A program made the translations under genes and the position numbers. The notes below the pieces were generated by a model. It ran no database searches and was not told the origin of the DNA. It saw only the letters and a list, made by a program, of their open reading frames with translations. Of a DNA stretch of 64,000 bases, positions 63,764 to 64,000 are shown piece after piece; position 1 is the stretch's first letter, and each line of letters starts with the position of its first letter. This DNA is from Rheinheimera sp. (GTDB taxonomy: Bacteria > Pseudomonadota > Gammaproteobacteria > Enterobacterales > Alteromonadaceae). Location: positions 55,633 through 119,632 of the forward strand of contig SSFI01000057.1 of assembly GCA_008015325.1 (NCBI GenBank), in the 5' to 3' direction.

Positions 63764-64000
63764 TCCGCCAACACTGGACACGCCACTAAGCAGTTTTCTT
63801 TAGCTCATAGTTTTCTGGGCTGAGATAGCCAATAGCACTATGCCGTCTGGTTTTGTTGTAATCAACTTCAATATATTCAAATACCTGTTGTTTCAGCGTG
63901 GCCCGGTCAGTTAACGGTTCATCTTTGAGCAATTCGACCTTCAGCGTATGGAAGAAGCTTTCTGCTACCGCATTATCCCAACAGTTGCCTTTGCGACTCA
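63764..64000. mobile_element. end of an IS3-family insertion sequence (continues beyond the window)
   Basis: The right part of the window is the 3' end of an IS3-type element, with the transposase reading leftward out of the edge. The terminal repeat should lie between the Rhs stop and 63785, in or near TGGACACGCCAC. The other end is outside the window. Confidence 0.8.
63786..64000 (-). CDS. IS3-family transposase OrfB, C-terminal part (partial)
   Basis: The last 71 codons of an rve-type DDE transposase. The reverse strand reads SRKGNCWDNAVAESFFHTLK, then VELLKDEP, EYIEVDYNKTRRHSAIGYLS and PENYELKKTA before a TAG. The catalytic Glu of the DDE triad lies in AESFF. The N-terminal part and OrfA are beyond the window edge. 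No frameshift is visible in the part shown, so the element may be active. Confidence 0.93.
   Translation of the reverse strand, partial: SRKGNCWDNAVAESFFHTLKVELLKDEPLTDRATLKQQVFEYIEVDYNKTRRHSAIGYLSPENYELKKTA

Overview
The window is 64 kb of a Gram-negative gammaproteobacterial chromosome. The second EF-G, the cydABXDC order, the DUF3718 protein, the large TonB receptor, the GlyGly-CTERM protein and the Q/L/A-rich, roughly 53-55% GC coding style suggest an Alteromonadales-like organism close to Rheinheimera/Alishewanella. The genus is an inference. I saw no rRNA, tRNA, CRISPR array or intact prophage.

Layout. (1) 1-3.7 kb: the end of recG, a small lipoprotein, a GntR/FCD regulator and fusA2. 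(2) 3.7-8.6 kb: a complete trans-4-hydroxyproline degradation module, with alpha-ketoglutarate-semialdehyde dehydrogenase, 4-hydroxyproline epimerase and the pyrroline-hydroxycarboxylate deaminase on one strand, and a D-hydroxyproline dehydrogenase diverging from a GTATAC-centred palindrome that probably binds the GntR protein. (3) 8.6-17.3 kb: rarD, a PAS chemoreceptor, a thioesterase, a copper-type two-component pair behind a CusR-like box, an LpxO-like hydroxylase and an M61 peptidase. (4) 17.3-24 kb: the bd-oxidase operon cydA-cydB-cydX-cydD-cydC. Its leader has two perfect FNR boxes and a perfect NarL/NarP 7-2-7 box. (5) 24-38.5 kb: a DUF3718 protein, a Cpx-like pair, two large c-di-GMP proteins, a peroxiredoxin, rsmJ/Tag/lipoprotein/prlC, an acetyltransferase and a binding protein. 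(6) 38.5-44.2 kb: a second (lipoprotein) M3 peptidase, an SH3-pesticin-type muramidase, a TPR protein, a possible gene remnant and a small anchored protein. (7) 44.3-47.5 kb: an arsenate-efflux cluster (arsR, a 25-codon ORF, GAPDH, arsJ) with a truncated, divergent permease. (8) 47.5-61.7 kb: a MASE1/CHASE kinase, a JmjC/cupin protein, a maltodextrin locus (pullulanase and TonB receptor) and a large GlyGly-CTERM secreted protein. (9) 61.7-64 kb: a decayed Rhs tip carrying a 71-bp insertion and abutted by an IS3-family element.

How the genes work together. Hydroxyproline is epimerised, oxidised, deaminated and dehydrogenated to 2-oxoglutarate. CydDC supports assembly of CydABX under low-oxygen/nitrate control. 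GAPDH and ArsJ together export arsenate as 1-arseno-3-phosphoglycerate. The TonB receptor and the surface pullulanase feed maltodextrins. The strongest unusual signals are the cyd control region, the arsenic locus with its micro-ORF and broken permease, the pesticin-like lysozyme without an export signal, and the short-element insertion inside the Rhs remnant. I did not find a clearly novel multi-gene system.
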